Positions 62,131 through 64,000 of a DNA stretch of 64,000 nucleotides are shown here, piece after piece. How positions within the stretch are numbered: position 1 is the stretch's first letter; each line of letters starts with the position of its first letter. The DNA is from Lysobacteraceae bacterium (GTDB taxonomy: Bacteria; Pseudomonadota; Gammaproteobacteria; Nitrococcales; AK92), in contig JAAYIK010000028.1 of NCBI GenBank assembly GCA_012523465.1, positions 62,001-126,000 of the forward strand, given 5' to 3'. The position numbers were made by a program, and so were the translations under genes. A model generated the notes under the pieces. That model worked only from the letters and a program-made list of their open reading frames with translations, was not told the origin of the DNA and did no database searches.

Positions 62131-62802
62131 TCAAGCGGAAGCGCCGGGGACGGGATCCCTGACTACCGGGTAGCAGGGATCGCCCCAGAGCTGGTTCGGA
62201 TTGTCCATCATGATCTCCAGCATCAGCGGCACGAACTTCTCCAGCAGGGCGACGCAGTCGCGCAACTGACCACGGTTGACACTGCTGTTCCAGGTGGCGC
62301 CGCCGTGGATCAGCTGGTTACGCAGGGTGTAAATGCGGCTGAACACGATGGCCAGCACCGCTGCCGTATCGCGCCGCTCCAGCGCGCGCAACGCCGCCTG
62401 CCTGGCTTTGGCGAAGCTCTCCTGCCACTGCTCGGCGTCGATCTTGCCATTGTGGTAGGCCCAGAACTCCTGGTGCACGTAGGGATTGTTGAGCAGCACT
62501 CGGATGCTGCCAGGAAACTCCCGCCAGATCAGCGCTTCGATCCGCTGCTGCCGGTCTAGCCGGCAGAGGTTGTCGATGAATTGTCGGAACAGCCACTGCT
62601 CGGTCAGTCGGGCGCGATCGTCGATGTCGTTGGCATAGGCGGCGTTGAAGGCGATCCAGAGGAAGATGAAGCGTCCATCCAAATCCTCGGCCTGCTCGGC
62701 CCGCTGTAGCCAGCTCAGTGCCCGGTGGATGCGCAGATCGAGATTTGGATGATAGCTCTCGCGTTCCTGCCGTTGCCGGCGCTTTAGCCGCTCGTAGTCC
62801 AT
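62131..62802 (-). CDS. HEPN-like protein of unknown function
   Basis: A 223-residue, mostly helical protein. YTLRNQLIHGGATWNSSVNR contains Arg161-Asn-x3-His166, the R-x4-H motif of HEPN ribonucleases. The flanking helices (LDGRFIFLWIAFNAAYAND and LRDCVALLEKFVPLMLEIM) resemble the Apea/DUF4145 type. HEPN proteins are often RNases in toxin or defence systems, but no nucleotidyltransferase antitoxin lies nearby; the neighbours are asparaginase and ubiA. It may be an ordinary regulatory protein. ATG 62802 is preferred over GTG 62820 because of the GGGGGG just upstream. Confidence 0.75.
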   Translation of the reverse strand: MDYERLKRRQRQERESYHPNLDLRIHRALSWLQRAEQAEDLDGRFIFLWIAFNAAYANDIDDRARLTEQWLFRQFIDNLCRLDRQQRIEALIWREFPGSIRVLLNNPYVHQEFWAYHNGKIDAEQWQESFAKARQAALRALERRDTAAVLAIVFSRIYTLRNQLIHGGATWNSSVNRGQLRDCVALLEKFVPLMLEIMMDNPNQLWGDPCYPVVRDPVPGASA

Positions 62803-62926
62803 CGCTGCCCCCCCTGCCACAAAGCCGCGGAACCCTTGCCCTGCATCGGCAGCGCCGCGGCCACCACCGGCCGGGCGCCACCGCCATGCTATCAGGTTTG
62901 GCCGGGGAGGGCGTGGATGCCCACGC

Positions 62927-63832
62927 TCACTGCAGCAGGTAATGCAGGAACACGCCGAGGAAGATCGCCCCGCCCAGGTAGTTGTTGTTGAGAAAGGCGC
63001 GGAAGCAGCCTTCGCGCGAACGATCGCGGATCAGGTGCTGCTGATAGGCGAACATGCCGGCGGCGGCCACCAGGCTGACGTAGTACAGCCCGCTCAGCTC
63101 GGCCCGCAGCCCGATCAGGACCAGGCAGATCAGCATCAGCACCTGCAGCACGCCGATGATGAGCCGGTCGGCATCGCCGAACAGGATGGCGGTCGATTTC
63201 ACGCCGATCTTGAGGTCGTCGTCGCGGTCCACCATGGCGTACTGGGTATCGTAGATCACCGCCCAGACCACCGCAGCGATGAAGATAAGCCAGGCCACCG
63301 GCGGCGTGCTCTCGGTGATCGCGGTGAAGGCCATCGGCACCGCCCAACCGAAGGCGGCCCCCAGCACGACCTGCGGCAGATGAGTGTAGCGCTTCATAAA
63401 CGGGTAGGACGCCGCCAGCACCACCGCGACGAAGGACATGTACACCGTCAGCCGGTTGAGCAGCAGCACCAGGCCGAAGGCCAGCAGGCACAGCGCCACG
63501 AACAGGATCAGCGCATTGCGCGGCGGAATCTCGCCGCGAGCCAGCGGCCGGTCCTTGGTGCGCTTGACGTGGCCGTCGAAGTTGCGGTCAGCGAAGTCGT
63601 TGATGACGCAGCCGGCAGCCCGCATCAACAGCATCCCGAGCAAAAAGACGGCCAGAATCTTCGGGGCGGGCATGCCCTCGGCGGCGATCCAGAGCGCCCA
63701 CAGCATCGGCCACATCAGCAGGAAATTGCCGATCGGCCTGTCCAGCCGCATCAGCCGCACATACGGCATCAGCCCCTGCAGCTCTGGTCGCGGCAAGCGC
63801 TCAAACCAGGCTTTGACGGTACGCTGCACCAT
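62927..63832 (-). CDS. ubiA: 4-hydroxybenzoate octaprenyltransferase
   Basis: Membrane prenyltransferase of 301 residues in ubiquinone synthesis. [21 protein letters not shown] opens the fold, [20 protein letters not shown] is the first Asp-rich motif and [20 protein letters not shown] is the second. ATG 63832 ([10 protein letters not shown]) lies inside the end of ubiC, so the two are translationally coupled as in E. coli. The 124-base gap before the HEPN-like gene holds no clear element. Confidence 0.96.
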   Translation of the reverse strand: MVQRTVKAWFERLPRPELQGLMPYVRLMRLDRPIGNFLLMWPMLWALWIAAEGMPAPKILAVFLLGMLLMRAAGCVINDFADRNFDGHVKRTKDRPLARGEIPPRNALILFVALCLLAFGLVLLLNRLTVYMSFVAVVLAASYPFMKRYTHLPQVVLGAAFGWAVPMAFTAITESTPPVAWLIFIAAVVWAVIYDTQYAMVDRDDDLKIGVKSTAILFGDADRLIIGVLQVLMLICLVLIGLRAELSGLYYVSLVAAAGMFAYQQHLIRDRSREGCFRAFLNNNYLGGAIFLGVFLHYLLQ

Positions 63833-64000
63833 ATTCCAACTCCGGCAGAAACACCTCGGTGACCAGGATAGGGGCGCCGGCGACACTCAGCACGGAACGC
63901 CGGGCCCACAGCTGCGGCACGACCGCCGGCTCCACCAGGCGCCGGTCGGGCAGCAGCGGGTCGGCGGCCTGCAGCCGCCGCAGCTCGAATTCGCTGCGCT
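63801..64000 (-). CDS. ubiC: Chorismate lyase UbiC (5' part missing)
   Basis: C-terminal 66 residues of the enzyme that splits chorismate to 4-hydroxybenzoate and pyruvate. The visible end, [20 protein letters not shown] followed by LPELEY, matches the UbiC C-terminus, including the Glu of the product-binding pocket in VTEVFLPE. The stop codon is at 63801-63803, 32 bases inside ubiA. The start lies beyond the right edge. Confidence 0.88.
   Translation of the reverse strand, partial: RSEFELRRLQAADPLLPDRRLVEPAVVPQLWARRSVLSVAGAPILVTEVFLPELEYGAAYRQSLV

Overview
The window is ordinary, densely coded chromosome of a high-GC gammaproteobacterium. Evidence for this is the Pseudomonas-like order pilG-pilH-pilI-pilJ-pilK-chpA next to gshB-tonB-yqgE-ruvX-pyrR-pyrB-pyrC', pilT-pilU next to yggS-proC-yggT-yggU-metX-metW, a bioB-F-C-D operon with a BirA-type operator, and a coxB-coxA-cox11-coxC / surf1-ctaA-cyoE block. 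The species cannot be named from this. I found no tRNA, rRNA, insertion sequence, prophage or CRISPR array. Both edges cut a gene: chpA on the left (its 3' end is missing) and ubiC on the right (its 5' end is missing).

Layout. (1) 1-9756, minus: the Pil-Chp system that controls twitching motility. (2) 10048-16417, plus: glutathione synthetase, TonB, YqgE, RuvX, PyrR, aspartate transcarbamoylase with its zinc-site-less dihydroorotase-like partner, and a degenerate PyrK-like protein. (3) 16414-18636, minus: the retraction ATPases PilU and PilT. (4) 18751-23398, plus: YggS, ProC, YggT, YggU, then MetX-MetW and a DUF4426 protein. (5) 23367-29061, minus: a cobalamin-riboswitch-controlled corrinoid cluster made of BtuB, a small membrane protein, a CbiA-like protein and two BtuF-like binding proteins. 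(6) 29122-32387: TrmB, then AhpC/AhpF ending in a strong terminator. (7) 32387-47644: a mixed stretch with an MFS permease, TrxB, an AmpG-like permease, a Rieske protein, a Sel1 protein, a membrane-anchored receiver protein, endonuclease V, an aldo/keto reductase, a small YjiS-like protein, a LysR regulator, a class II deacetylase-fold enzyme, ZapE, a 1-Cys peroxiredoxin, SohB, TusA and an OmpA-like lipoprotein. (8) 47660-56445: heme O/A synthesis and an aa3/caa3-type cytochrome oxidase. (9) 56586-60341: biotin operon. (10) 60415-64000: ComF, an asparaginase, a HEPN-like protein, UbiA and UbiC.

How the parts fit. Pil-Chp signalling (PilJ to ChpA to PilG/PilH) and PilT/PilU would together control pilus extension and retraction. 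TonB could energise BtuB. CtaA, CyoE, SURF1, Cox11 and a SCO-like protein supply heme A and copper to the oxidase. AhpC/AhpF, TrxB and the 1-Cys peroxiredoxin form a peroxide and thiol defence set.

The least conventional region is the corrinoid cluster. Its CbiA-like protein has lost the glutaminase cysteine, one binding protein has no signal peptide, no BtuC or BtuD gene is present, and its leader appears to hide the btuB ribosome binding site in a hairpin. Other points worth attention are a BirA operator that covers the comF start codon, a receiver domain fused to a coiled coil and a C-terminal membrane anchor, and two small genes of 39 and 63 residues.
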